A stretch of 64,000 nucleotides of DNA from Trichoplax adhaerens. Lineage: Eukaryota > Placozoa > Uniplacotomia > Trichoplacea > Trichoplacidae. How positions within the stretch are numbered: the first letter of the stretch is position 1; every line of letters starts with the position of its first letter. The notes beneath the pieces were generated by a model. The model was given only the letters and a program-made list of their open reading frames with translations. It was not told where the DNA came from and made no database searches. Positions 1 through 13,231 of the stretch are shown here, one piece after another. The stretch covers positions 4,971,080 through 5,035,079 of the forward strand of contig NW_002060944.1 of NCBI RefSeq assembly GCF_000150275.1, given 5' to 3'. The translations under genes were made by a program, and so were the position numbers.

Positions 1-215
1 CTAGAAGCTAACGTACGGTTAATTACCATACTTGTGCTTCTGGTCAATTTTACAAACCATTCCGTATACTCTACAATAATTATAATTAGTCCAGTTTGGT
101 CTATCAGTAATAACTTTATTAACAATTAAGAAAAGTAAATATTACAAGAAAAGAATCAACAGATACATTAAATCCTATATAGATCCCCAATTGATTCGCA
201 ATGAGGAATTACTAG

Positions 216-3200
216 TTAACGTTGCCCTTGCATATTTGGCGGCAAAAACATTGCTTTAAGTTGCGAAGACATCTGAGCAATTTCTGTATCATCCTGTACA
301 TGTGCTTGTATTGCTTGCGCAAATTGTAACGATCCTGTAGATACGCATAATGTATGTAATAACATTAGTAATATCGTCAACTTGTACTTAATCGTTATGT
401 GAATTCTCTACATTTAATAGTGCCACAACTAGACTTAAAATGTATGATGATTTGTGGTGAAATATTGATACTGAATTTTTTTAAAATTCCTAGAATAAAA
501 GGTACCAGTGTTTTCACTATTCATTCAATCGCTTGAAAAACTTTTTAATAAGTTATAAAGCCCTCGCACATTGAGTATACTGTACATTAGTAAAGCAATG
601 AAATTACTCTTGCCGCTTTTCAATAATGTTGTATTAGACCCTACATATACTGCAACTTTCCGGTTATCATCTGTTATTACAAGAGTAAATGGAAAGCGAT
701 CGGGACCATAAAGTAAGATCTGATTCAAGACGTTCATAGTCAGAAACTACTGTGCAGTAGTCCCTGTCATCGTATCAACCAGAGAGAACAGCGATACTTT
801 TAATGTTCGCAATTACTGTGAGAAGGTAAAGTTGTGGGTAAATTCTATCATAATCCAGTAAACCATGTTGGGTTGCTTGCCTAGGTCATCAAATATCTTC
901 AACTATAGTTATAGTCAATTCTCAGAATACTGTACTGTAACAGGGGGAATTTTTTTTCATCCTTTTTAAAATTAAAGTAGTAAAATATCAGTCTTCTCGG
1001 CCGTTACTAATACAGCTAACGAACAGCATATTTTGAGTGTACATCTAAGTAATGTACATGCTATAAAGACACCTTAAAATACAATGCGAAAGTGCAATAT
1101 ACGCGTATAAAATTTAAATGTTAATATAAAACTACCCCACCAAATACAGTCGATAATAAGATATCTTGCGACCCTGCAAAATTACCTTGTTGATCACTTG
1201 TGAAACCGTATTTTTCGATAACTCTTTGTTGTATTTGCGTTGCCACAGGTACTACAATTTGCATCATTTTAAGTAAGTCTGTACCAGCTTCCTCGCGAGC
1301 AGCATTCATTTTCGCTAGATTTTCCGGTTCCGTGAAAGCTTGGACGACTTCCTTTAAGGCAGCTATAAATTACATGTAGTTATTGCAATATCAATTAGTT
1401 CACAATGCGTATCAAGTTGCAATTTAATCGGAAGACTTTTATAGGGTAATTGTGACTGTTGAATATCGATAAAACCACAAGGTATCAATTTTTACATAAT
1501 CTAAATCAATACGTATCATGTCATGATTTATCCTGTAGAATATTATCGGAGTAATTATTACTTTACGTGACTATTTAACATTAATAAAGCCAGCAGCTAT
1601 AACTTTTTATATATCTAAATCAATATGTATCAAGTGACGATCCAATCTGAAGAATTTTTAGCAACTATAAACTCTTATATGTATAAATCAATAGGCATCA
1701 AGTTACGATCTATCCTGAAGATAGAATTTCATCAGGGTATTGTGACTCTAACTGACAATTGAATATTGGTAAAACCAACAGCTAAAACCTCTCATGCTCT
1801 ATCCTGAACAATTTCATAAGGGTAATTGTGAATCTGTGAGACTGTTGAACATCGGCAATACCACAAGCTATAAACTCTCACATACGCGTATGTAAATCAA
1901 CACTTATCTAGTCATAATCCTATCTTAAAGAATTTCAGCAGCTATAGATTCTTACGTGTATCAATCCAATCACAACCTATCTCGACGAATTTCATTAGGG
2001 TAATTCTGATTGTGTAATTATTTAACTATTTAACATCGCAAAGTTCACTTTACTCCAATAATAGCAAGTCAGTCAGGTTCTATCCTAAAGAATTTTATTC
2101 GGGTAATTATGACTCTATAACTGTTTAACATCGCGAAATTAACTTTACTACATTAATAGCCAGTCAGGATCTATCCTAAAGATTTTTATGGGAAAGAATT
2201 GTAGCTGTTTATCGTCGTTCAATGCCGGCAGTTGCAAACTAGTACAATATCAAGGCGTATCAAGCCATGGTCTATCCTAAAGATTTTTGGTGGAGTCATA
2301 GTGACGGTTTAATATCGATAATTCAATATCAACTTCACTACATGTACAAGAGTAGCAAGTTAGGATCTATCTTAAAGTTTTCAATAATGCGAGTTATAGC
2401 GAGGATACGCACGACTATGAATATATTCAACATTGTCTGCCGGGCAATGATTTGCAACTATGAATGTAGCCATCACACGCTACTTACAGACTATCCATTT
2501 CATATGGCTATTTATATCGTTTAGTACAAAAGTAATCATCATGGCAATTTTGTGATCACAACAGCATATTCCATTGCCTATACAGTACTCGATCATCACG
2601 GTAAAAGCTGAATTGGACTTATTAAACCGAAATATTTCACTTCTATGACCCAAGGAGACCCTATCTTACTATGGTATTGACATGATATATGTGCTGTAAT
2701 AAGTGATTTCATCATTGATCGATTTCCATTGGATTAGTGGTATCTAAAAGTCGATAAACATTGTTCAACGTTGGATCTTGATTCACCATTTACCTACAGT
2801 ATACCATTTCCTGTATTCCTTTCTTTCACTACGATAATTTTAAAATTGAAGTGCTCAATGTAAAAACATTATTAATATAGATGTCGATAGATAACCAGTC
2901 ATCGACGATCAGGGTTACGTACTGAAAATGATTCTAAACTATCAAGCATACTAAGCTTCAAGATCCAAATCATGACAATATCGATGGACGTCTATTTTCA
3001 TTAAGCTATTCTTACTTCGATCGATTACCATTTTCACTACTATAATTAATAGATAGGTAACGTATCCAATCACAAAAATCACCATCAAGTTTATTCGAAC
3101 ATCCTACGTGGCAATATGTTAATTGTGTAATACAGTAAGGCGATCGAAAGGGGGATAACCAAATAGATCAAATCAACTTCATTTATATCTCTATGACGGC

Positions 3201-3532
3201 ATCCTTTCTTTCTTTCTTGCTCAATTAGTCTCAATATACGATAAGATGAAATCGAATAGAGTGGGTCTTAAGCTACAATAGTTTATGGCATGACCATATT
3301 CATTGTCTACTACAGCAAACTAAATTTGTTGGCGGTAAAGTACTGTAAGTATAAATGGTAGCAATCGCTCAACAGAAGGATCATCTCTAATATAATCGTC
3401 TAAGTAATTGCACGTGTTCTATATTATCAATAAAGTAGAAGAACATTCTTAGTAATTAACGATATTTTCTACAAGTTGGACAATCTCCTTACTTCGTGCT
3501 TCTTCGCGATTCAATTTGGGGACTGCGGCCAT
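216..3532 (-). CDS. C12orf57: Protein C10 (C12orf57/Grcc10 family)
   Basis: Three exons: 3493-3532, 1186-1362 and 216-334, giving 336 coding bases and 111 residues, close to the ~126 of the mammalian protein. The first exon reads MAAVPKLNREEAR and its donor is GTAAGG. The central exon carries the family core (EVVQAF, then VPVATQIQQ and EKYGF). The last exon ends MFLPPNMQGQR before the stop. Phases match across both junctions (A+CT and G+GA). Protein C10 is a small helical protein of unclear biochemical role, linked in mammals to brain development; nothing here adds a mechanism. Intron 1 is 2.1 kb, long for this window, and is filled with a degenerate repeat. Family assignment rests on recalled similarity over most of the length. 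Confidence 0.88.
1430..2400. repeat. Degenerate tandem repeat in intron 1 of protein C10
   Basis: A block of about 1 kb recurs in diverged units of roughly 100-170 bases. Hallmarks in each unit are ATC(T)ATCCT(A/G)AAGAATTT, a GGGTAATTGTGACT segment, TGTTGAATATCG and TAAATCAATA(C/T)GTATCAAG. Unit borders cannot be set precisely by eye. No coding potential was found in it. Confidence 0.6.
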
Positions 3533-5757
3533 TTTGAACTGCAGCTCTCTTCACTGTGTAAAATCAAACGCTCAAGCTGTAACTTTCTACAATGGAAAAA
3601 TTGATGGTACTGACAGGAGGACTCCAAGGAAAACTCGATAGACTCCTTTCAATGCCTTTCAGTACTCAATAGGATTCCAGCCAAATGTCCGTCTGGTAAC
3701 CGTTATGGCTTCCAGACTTCAAGACGGGCAAAAATGGGCATACAAAATTCATAGCCAATGGATATTTTCTGCATAAACAGAATAAATTCATCATTGTACT
3801 CGTATTGTCTTTCAACATGGTGCCATCTGTATACTATCCATATATTAATAATCATAATAATAAATACAGTAGGTAAACCTCCTTCACTCGGAAGGATATT
3901 TCAAGATCCTACGAAATACCAATATGAACAAATTATTATTTACAATGAATTGAATTTTAATAATACGCTGCACCAGTATAAAAGATGAGAGTATTCTACA
4001 CTAATATGGTCTTCCAGCACTTGAAAGGAAATGTGAAAATTTCCGCGGTAATTATAAGAGTAAGAAAAATAAGAATGCAACGAAATGAGGAAAGATCGAA
4101 TATTCTGTACCACAGTATAGGAGATTGCCTTTCTAGGATAAAAAAAAATATAATCATTTATACTAATGAGAAAATAATTATTGGCGTTTATACCGAATTA
4201 AGAGGATAAATATCCTATGCAGTTATTGTCTCAGCATAATATCATCCGATAACTGTAGAATCAGTAATGATAGTGTCTCTGTAATAATAAATACAATATA
4301 CACTACGATTAGAGAAAGGGAAAGCAAGAAAATAATCGACATTGATGCTCAATTATGAAGATCGATATTCATCGGATAACTGTACAATAAGTGATGATAG
4401 CCTGTGTAATAACGAATACAGTATACAGTACAATTTAAATTAAGAATAGGGAAGAATAATAACATGGTCTACATTGATGCTAAATTACCAAGATTGCATG
4501 TACACGTAATTAATGTACAATTGTATATTATCTTTTCAGCATGATATCATCCGTATAGACGTGTGAATAAGCAAAGACCCCAGGCTTAGAAGGATATATT
4601 AAATCTCTGTATTAATGCAAACAAGTAGAATTTTTTTACTATAATATGCAGACGTCAATACGCACTAAATTGGTTACTAATATCTCAGTAATCACGTAAC
4701 CATGAACAGGGCTGTGGTATATGTAAAATATCACAAGATGGATATAGATTAGGAAAAAAATAAAGACGTGTACAGTCGAAATGGCACATGCATTTCCATT
4801 CAGTGTAAATTCATATTCTCGTACTATACAGATATTATTATAATTATTATCCAAAAACATAGTTATCGTAAAGTAATGGGTGTTACAACGTAAATCGTTT
4901 ATTAAATTACATGTTACATACGAGTAATGATTAGGTATTAACAACTGGCCTACCGAGTAAACCAGTATCAAATTGGCATACAATCTGAGTCTCGCTACTA
5001 AATTACCAATAACTAGGAAAATTAAATTAATTTGGCAGGTATTGCAAAAAGCGTCTAGCAAGATATATTTATCTTGCAGCTTTTACAGTGCATTTAATCG
5101 CTTTAGATATAGGAAACTATCGAATGATAATTAATATAATTAGTCTTTTTACTATCCAATATGGTTTTCATGTTTTATTTATAGAAAAATTCAATTCACT
5201 CTCTAAATCATAATATCCTCCGGAGTAATACTACGTAGAATCGGTGCTATCTTACAAGTAGGTGGAGAATAGAGTTAAGGAGCGTATACATTGCATAGAC
5301 AGCATACTGTATAACATACACTTAACACAAGCATACGAGTATATACATTTTAGCTTAAACTCATGTTTTACTTCAATGATAACATACAAGAATGCATTAT
5401 AATGGAATTTCTGAACATAGTTTACCGTACCAATAGCAATTGTTGTGACGTAAAAAATTTTGAAAGCATATTCGGCATATCAGATAGGATAATCTTAGAT
5501 CAAGCCTCATGTTAGTATAGTAGCTATTCCTTCGATACAAAAAAAATTTGCAAACTAACGACATGATCCTATTGATGTATCTATGAAGAATGCACTAATA
5601 AAAAATATATTAATCCGATATACAATCTACATTAATCGACTTCTTTATTACGAGAAACTGTAATCGATGTTAACGCTACTCGTGAATAGTCAATCCTGTA
5701 TATGAAACGGGATTAATTAATTTACACACTCTTATTTTATACGTAGAACAATTGATT
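3533..5757. other. Intergenic interval between protein C10 and SPOUT1
   Basis: No supported gene. The short open frames here have low-complexity, AT-driven composition and no recognisable domain. A short frame at 3592 (MEKLMVLTGG) lies just upstream of the protein C10 start on the other strand, but it ends after 26 codons with no good donor. A degenerate direct repeat lies at 4219-4562. Confidence 0.5.
4219..4562. repeat. Degenerate direct repeat, about 2.3 copies of ~140 bases
   Basis: Copy A (about 4219-4366) and copy B (about 4367-4498) share, in order, ATCGGATAACTGTA, a GTGATGATAG core, TGTAATAA..AATACA, an A/G-rich run and ACATTGATGCT.AATTA. A partial third copy (to about 4562) keeps the CAGCATGATATCATCCG start. 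The copies are clearly diverged. Confidence 0.55.
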
Positions 5758-8700
5758 TCATTTATTTAGTTTCGATTTAGCGGCTGCAAATACTTTCGGT
5801 CTTATTGTGGCCAAGCTAATTAACATCGCCTCCTGTAGGTAAAAATTCACAGTTTTATTACAGTAATATAAAATACCTTCAAATGTTCTCAAACAAAAAT
5901 TCATGATTGCTATGAAATGTTTACCTCAGTTCTGATAATTCGGCTTCCTTGTCCAGGACAGGTATTTAAATAATAATCAAATAGTAAGCGTATATCTGAT
6001 AAACGCAAGGATTCATCACTTTCCAAGGCTGCTTCAAGCCCAGAAAGTCCTCCAAAGGCTATTAAAATATGTCTAATAAATAGCGTTGATATTACGGTGT
6101 GAGATTACAAATTGCATACTAATGCTAGTTAACCTTTCTACGGTATCTATCGAGTAAACATTTGACTGGTAATAATTATAATTCCTCCTAATAAGATACT
6201 GAGTGTGGATTGCTCCAAATACCCTACTAGTAGACTGTATTCGTTATCATACAGATTCAAGGGCATCTCGTAACGACTATTTAGTCATACGTATTTGCGC
6301 ATACTTAAAAGAAGACAAATTTAACTCTTCCATAGAGTCACCTCCATCTGATGTTCCTATACTTAAATCATAGCCACCCTAATACACAAGTGAAGGAAAA
6401 GAATTTTATCATAAAAGGTACTACATATACAGTCTAAATAAAAAATCACGTGTTAAAGACTATACAGTAGAATGAGTAGCAAACCTCATAAGGACATTCT
6501 GTAATGGCCGCACCTAAGCTTCGTGCAACTCGAACTCTATAGCCCCAATATATACCTGCATCCATCCGTGGAGCATCAGCACTAACAACTGTACCTTTGT
6601 AAGTTTTACTATCTATTTCATAAAACAAAAAGCGGATGTTACTTAGGGCGTATAATTACACGGCTAGACTTGTAGTGATCAAATGTAACGTGCTAATCGC
6701 ATGAAAGGATTTCGCATTCATGCAAAATCATGTTATATTTAGATAAGCAAACCTGAAGATTGTTCAGAATCCAATTTGACCGTTACTCTTAAGCCGGATT
6801 GAAGTTGTCGATCAATCCTTACCTCCTTAAAATGATATTCAGAACAAGTTTATAACGAAGACATTGACTCAAAAAAATGGTACGATGTTGAATGGCATCA
6901 TTATACAACAGAAATATTGTGAATATACATGTAGTGATTGCTTATCCAATCTGATTGTTATCATACCTTCCTCATACCACAGTTTACTAATGAACCCTTT
7001 TTACCGACGGGTCTGTCCAATGTGACACCTTCCCTGTATGGTACGTCTTCATCAATAAGCATGTGATGTGTGGAATTCAAGGGGTTCAATAGGCCTATCA
7101 AAAAAGGTTTATCTAGCGTTAATCCAGTCTTCTCACTTAAATTAGAATTATCTACTTGAAATGATATTACTGTACATAACAGAAACATATTTACCGGCAT
7201 AACGTAAATCAGGATGCTTTGGGAAAAAAAATTTCCTCAGGTATCTAGAAAATGTTGAAGAGAAAGACATGGATAAAATTATGAATCAATCTTGTCTTGA
7301 TATGTAGTTGACTATAAGAAAGAATCCTACGCTGTATTTAAAAAAAAAACGTACTGGGGACATTCTAAGTACTGTAAAATATTAGCCAAAACTTTGTTAG
7401 GATCATAGTCCTTCCTTGTAACGCCAGTAAATTCACCAACATCTTCGCTATAATTCATGTTTAGGGTAACAAAAGAATAAAGTCAGAATACACAATATAC
7501 ACCATATTCTGTTGATTAAGCCGTATTACAAAGTGTGGCACTTACTTAACAGTCTTGCCGCTCTCATCGAATATTACTACTTCGTCAACCTCAAAAATTA
7601 CTAAAGCCCTTGCAATCTTTTGGCACAAAATAGAATTAATTAGTGTACAAGATATCCATACCTATTGATATTGACTGAAAATGATCGCCTACTTGTCCAG
7701 CTAAATAAGTACGTAATTCCGGAGACTGAGCATTGTTTAAAATAGAGCCAGGCACGGCAACAGAAACAGTGTACGGGCGTCCTAAAAGGTGAGAAAGTTT
7801 GAAGTATCGAAACTCTTAATACTTTGGTATAATAATAAAATGGAGAGGAGTCTCAGGCAAAATGGTAAATCTGTAGCAAGTCGAACATAATTAATTATCC
7901 TTGACAGTTTACTAGAAAATAAGCTTCAAAGGCTAAGTATCCATATTGCAAATAACTTGTGATAAGAATAGTGTATCGGTAGTGAAATATGGCATAAGTC
8001 GTAGTATTGCCATTTTCAATCCAGTAAATGTTACAAGTATTGCAATATTAAAGTACTCAGTTCGATTCCTATACCTTGTTGTAAAAATGCAGAACATCCG
8101 AATCTGCAACTATTAACGCACCTTTATTTTCGCTAGCAATATTGTTATCAGCAGCCTGAATATTGTTATTAATATTGGGCGCTTTTTGATCTCCTGCGGC
8201 TTGTACGTGGAGCTGAGCAGCCTCCTTAGTTATCGTTTTATCCTTCTTTTTTTTGTGTTTTGCTTTCTTTTGCTTAGCAGCCTTGTCTTTACTCTATTGA
8301 TATAGAAAGAAATTGAAGTAAAATTGAGAGGAATTACTCGTTTAACACCATCGTGGCAGGTAAATTTGTATAGAACAATATACTCGTATCTAGAATTCAT
8401 TACAGATCGAGCAGCAAGTGTAGCATTCGGACATATTGCATAACAATGGAATGCAGTTATGGAATTCATGTACGAATACTTGTGCTATTATTACTATCCA
8501 TCCATTACCATCCATCTTGAATACTTTTTTAATGCATGGATTATACACGTGCTTGCATCAACATCGATCAGCCAGTGAACTGTAGAACTACTATCCTGTG
8601 TGCAATGTCTATGTAATCAACGAGTTATCATAGGCGAATTGTTATCCTGTATGTCATGCACGCAACCAATGAGTTTTAATAAGCGATCAGTGTTTTGTAG

Positions 8701-9130
8701 TTTGAAAGAACGCTAGCTAAGTTTGCAGACAGCAATACTTGCGTAATGCGTATGTCATCTATCTCCATCATGACCTGCTGCTAAAATACTATAGCATAGC
8801 ATTGGTCAATGGAGTAGGTGAAATCAATCTCTTTTCAGTCTCTTTTCAAATCAATTGCTTGTGCTGTTGTCATTTCTTGATACTATCTCCTACACAAAAT
8901 GAAAAAGTGTGATCTGATGGCTGAAAGAGCTTGACCAATCAGTTTTGATTGATGATGGCGATTTGTCATCAAGCAGCTCACTCAATAACATACTACAAGT
9001 CTAGGAAAAGAGCTGCTGCTGCTGCCTGGCTGTTACTTGATTTAATACGCATGCTAAGTGGATAGAAATGATGCATTAGAATGATTTATTACCACCTATG
9101 TTGACTCACCAACTTCCCTGATTGACCCAT
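5758..9130 (-). CDS. SPOUT1: SPOUT1 (C9orf114/CENP-32), SPOUT-fold RNA methyltransferase
   Basis: Twelve exons: 9110-9130, 8122-8293, 7693-7781, 7546-7616, 7355-7447, 7195-7244, 6967-7094, 6753-6825, 6485-6612, 6305-6378, 5925-6072 and 5758-5832. Together they give 1122 bases and 373 residues, against 376 in human. The 21-base first exon (MGQSGKL) joins in phase to a lysine-rich N-terminus. Family blocks in order: RPYTVSVAVPGSIL, RTYLAGQ, VDEVVIFDE, ILQYLECPQYLRK, GLLNPLNSTHHM, NCGMRK, GIYWGYRVRVA, AFGGLSGLE and NTCPGQGSR. The last contains the glycine-rich loop of the trefoil-knot cofactor site. SPOUT1 methylates 28S rRNA and associates with spindle and kinetochores in vertebrates. It looks intact. 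Confidence 0.93.
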
Positions 9131-11360
9131 TTCGATCGGAAGTAGTTGCTATGGCTTTCCTGTTGGCAATATCATCGCAAGAGCCAAAAGGATTTTGCTC
9201 ACAAGTTAGTCAGCTTTTCCAGACCTCCAGCAGTCCGTAGTGCGTACAGGACAGGCTGTACAGTGTACAGTGTACAGTACTGTATCAGCGACTATTACAG
9301 TACAGCTAGAGTAAACTGACTGAAGAAAGCGATTGTCAGTGTCGACGACTTGCTGACTATTTCTCAGGTGATTTCGACTATGGAGTACATCTAAAACTGT
9401 ACACTGTACTAGCTACGCCTGGAAATGGCTACCAAGTGGGTTGCATACAGTACTGTGTGCAGTTCCAGTCTTCCGATAGAGCGAAATGATAAGTAAAATA
9501 GTCAGCCTCCCCATTTTTTTCAATGCAAAATGGTTGACAGTCCCTCTCTCACTCTTTCTTTGAGTAATGTCGTCACTGAACTGTACAGTAGTGACATTAC
9601 TTTCGCTCGAGATTTTCAAAGTTGTCTACTTGTTTGACTTTATATTGGGTCTACGTCATCCATTGTCCTCACAATAGCCGATATCGTCGATTACTGCATA
9701 GTGTAGATAACACGAAACATCACCAACAAGGTAGTGTAGGGCAAATCATGTCATTAGTTATGCTTTGACGCAAAATCACTGTCAGTAGGTGACGCCATTT
9801 CTTATCCTGACACTACTATCTGTACTAGAGTGTGCTAATCCAATGTCTAGAGTGGGCAGAGTGTACTGTATTATCATTCAATCGCTAGTAGAGATCATAA
9901 AGGAACCAAACCTTTCTCAGATCTAATCGCTACAGCATCGTGACACGCTGCATTGGACGAATAACCATAGGAGGTCCAGTACGGTCCATGAAAGTATAGG
10001 TTTTATATGAAATGTCATACTAAATCATATAAATACGATTTGGACGAATAACCATGGAGGTCCAGTACGGTCCATGGAGGTCCAGTACGGTCCATGAAAG
10101 CATACTGGACACTAACCCTAACATGAGCAGTGGACAGTAGTAACTCATTCAGATGTCAATCGTAGACAGTAGACGGTACAGCTACGCACTTTACAGACAT
10201 ACGGAGTTGCGGACGCAGTTAAAACGACCGTTCCAATAATCAGCCTTGCAATGATTCGTATCGTCAATGAGCGTTTGCTGTCCCGTTCCTTTCTTTTCTT
10301 AGTTTTGAGTAGTCCCTGCAGGCTGTTACTGTGTAACTTGATCGATTTCAACTTGAAATGTGAACTCATGTAAAGTGCAAACGTCGGCCGATCAACGTTT
10401 ACTGTCTGCACCTTTGCACAATCTGACTCACTCATGATAACCCAAACGCAGTTCCACCATTTCTTTCCATACAGTACGTCTAGCTAGACCCATGGCTGCT
10501 CAGATGAATTGGATAGCGCAGTACACCACTCTACCGCTTGACCGGCACAGTACATTGCGTACAGTATGTACTAAAAGCTGGCAACTCTGGTTGACAGTCA
10601 ATCATACTGGAAGTGAACGTTGGCGAACGTGTACTGTTGACAGCAGTGTCAAGTCTTCTGCTCACGATACTGTACAGTGTACTAAATTGCCAACCAACAG
10701 TGGACACCTTTTTGAACATAAGACTGTACAATGGAATCCGTTTTTTTCCCCTATGATTGAAGAGTAAAAACTACAAGTAAAACGCTTCAAAAAGGCCAAT
10801 CGCCATCCACCTTCCTATATAGATCAATCTCTTCTAGACAGTCCTTGTTCAAACCATGCATTTGCGATCGATTTTGTACAAATTGATGCAAAAATTGGAG
10901 TATCCAATGGATCAGTTGACTGCACTGTCCAATCGGCTTCCTTATACAGGACGTTCAAAAGGATATCACTAGTCATGGGTGACATTATTTCTCATCCTGG
11001 ACCTAATGTGGTACATAATATAGTAGTATATGGTGTGCTAATTTAATGTCTACAGCCGTCATCGTCGGTCCCATTGGTACCGTGGCCGAGAGGGGCCACT
11101 GCTCTACAGTGCACTACTCCTGTGGCCAAATGATACACAGTAGAGGAGGAGTGCAGTGTGGACTATACTTGTCTGTGTGGTGTTTGAGTACTGAGACAAT
11201 GTCCACAGTCCAGAGTACAGTAAAGAAAGTACTGTACTCACTTTCGCCCACTGGACAAATGGACGGTCGGACAACGGACGACCTGTGCGCCACACCAACG
11301 TGGTGTCCTAGTGGTAAAGCGATACGGTCTACCGCTATACAAGGTCTGATACAAAACGAA
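9131..11360. promoter_or_regulatory. Divergent upstream region between SPOUT1 and eIF3g, rich in TACAGTAC words
   Basis: 2.2 kb separate the two start codons, which point away from each other. The interval is less AT-rich than its surroundings and carries repeated TACAG/GTACTGTA words, for example at 9256-9306, 10540-10680 and 11100-11250. It also holds the GGTCCAGTACGGTCCATG repeat. Short frames of 60-130 codons cover it on both strands, but they overlap one another and match nothing I recognise. A promoter role is inferred from position only. Confidence 0.4.
9953..10105. repeat. Short direct repeat GGACGAATAACCAT / GGTCCAGTACGGTCCATG
   Basis: The segment GGACGAATAACCAT(A)GGAGG plus TCCAGTACGGTCCATG occurs near 9955 and again near 10041. 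In the second copy the last 18 bases are themselves doubled. GGTCCA..TGGACC-type complementarity makes each unit able to fold on itself. It lies in the SPOUT1/eIF3g divergent interval. Confidence 0.7.
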
Positions 11361-13231
11361 ATGCCAATCATGGACAACGACATGGTAGAGTAAGTTGGAT
11401 CCATTTGAACATTCTCCATCATCGTCTATATTTGTTGTCGAGTTAGGCCATAATATAGATAGTATCTCATTTTCTTTTCTCATTTCAATTGTAGTTCCAA
11501 CGCAACGTGGGGAGAAAGAATGGAAAATGAGGGTTAGTTGATGATGATATCGTCTAGATAATGGATGCAGTAATATTTGGCATGCAACCATCGGTAGTCC
11601 ATCTAGCCGGCTTTTCATCATGCTAGTTGGTGCTAAATTGTTGATGACAAGGGGTGTTGATATTTCGTGTTGATTTACATTACTAATGAAATAAAGTAGA
11701 TGTAGACGTTATGAAGTAGAGGATGAGTGGAGAGACTATTTTACCAATTTCAAGATTGCTTGTCCTATCTAGACGATGAGTCCTCAAGTCCTAAGGTGGA
11801 AATTCTGGATAACGGTATTAAAATCGTAGAAGAAGAGAGAACAGAGGGCAACAGAAAATTTCTGGTAAGATCCTATCGTTGTTATGCTTGCTATTCGCTG
11901 TTATCACAGCCACCTTGAAAATGAAAATGTTCAATCTACCAGATAGCAAAGAGTAACGCTTTCATACTACTGTACTCAATTGTTGATCTTCAACAAAGTC
12001 TTGAAGACTAATGCCGATGTATGATGGCTAATGCTTGTAGGTTAAACGAACATTTCGCATTGAAAACAAGAGAGTTCCTAAACCGGTTGCTGAAAGAAAG
12101 GTAGGACAATTGACCGACAAATAAATTATCAACTCCATTTGATGACAGTTGGAATGCTGACGTGCGGCCATTCCATTGACGACTTGAAACGCTTGTGATA
12201 ATGATTTGTCCATGCTTTGCAATAGGCTTGGAAGAAATTTGGTGCATCTACTGAAGATCCTAAAGGTCCTAGTTCTAGTACGACTAAAGTTGCTGAAGAC
12301 ACCTTCTTAGCATTTATAACAAATCGTGAAGTAAGTACAACCACATACACTATTCAATACTAGCAACCGATAAAAGCATGAATTATCTTATTGGACTATA
12401 GGATAACAGTGACGAAAAGTCATTAAACAATATACCAAAAGAAAGATTTGGAACCTACAAAGCACCTTTTGCCGCTAATAAAGGTAATTAGTATGGATGA
12501 TAAATACAGTACCTATCATTCAGTATTTCTCCAAAAACTTTTTCATCTGCTGTATGGCATCAATTTATAACCTTTATCCATCTTACGTAGAAAATGCACG
12601 AAGTGAATTGTCTAGGATGGCCAGTAGTCAATTGGGAGTTGACAGTAAATATGTTGTACCAAGTCGAAGATTTGGAGGTAGTCAACTTGGTGACACTCTG
12701 GAATTATACAAGAGAGGTAAATTATAATTTTACTGTAGTATATTTTAACCAGGTATCATGGTACAACTTTATTATCATAATCTTTCGTAGACGATCAGAA
12801 TACAGTCCGTGTATCCAACTTATCCGAGGATGCCGACGAAGCCGATCTTACTGACTTATTTAGACATTTTGGTCAAATATCCAGAGTTTTTCTCGTTCGT
12901 GACAAAAAAACGCGTCGCTCAAAGGTCTTTTTAATCCTAAACTATTCTCTTAATGAGTATTGCGTAGAAATTGACCACTTGAAACTTACTAATCAACATT
13001 TTCAATGTTTGCATCTTTTTATACAGTGCTTTGCTTTCATTAATTATAAGAATCGTGAAGATGCAGCATATGCCATATCTCAGTTAAATGGTTTCGCTTA
13101 TGATCACTTACTCTTGGACGTCGAATGGGCAAAGTAAGATTTGAAAATGTTTCTTACGTGGCATAATACAGAGAAATTGATGCTTATATCAATATTTCCC
13201 ATTTCTTAATTGCAGGCCTCCTTCAAATTAA
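11361..13231 (+). CDS. EIF3G: Eukaryotic translation initiation factor 3 subunit G (eIF3g)
   Basis: Ten exons: 11361-11389, 11495-11532, 11755-11864, 12041-12100, 12226-12330, 12402-12483, 12591-12716, 12791-12924, 13027-13133 and 13216-13231. They give 807 bases and 268 residues (human 320). Order: an acidic N-terminus with TWGERMENEG, then VKRTFRIENKRVPKPVAERK, AWKKFG and AFITNRE, then a C-terminal RRM starting NTVRVSNLSED and ending LLLDVEWAKPPSN. eIF3g is the RRM subunit of the eIF3 complex on the 40S ribosome. Two oddities: no CCHC zinc knuckle is encoded between AFITNRE and the RRM, and RNP1 reads KCFAFINY where a glycine is normal. A likely AATAAA signal lies at about 13310. Confidence 0.92.

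Noticed and set aside
4639-5061. 140-codon open frame on the minus strand
   Set aside because: Hydrophobic, Asn/Ile/Tyr-rich translation typical of AT-rich non-coding DNA; no domain and no splice partners.
11046-11621. Overlapping frames of 64-127 codons on both strands upstream of and across eIF3g exons 1-2
   Set aside because: Shadows in a less AT-rich repeat-bearing promoter region; no conserved domain, and the real eIF3g exons 1 and 2 lie inside in another frame.
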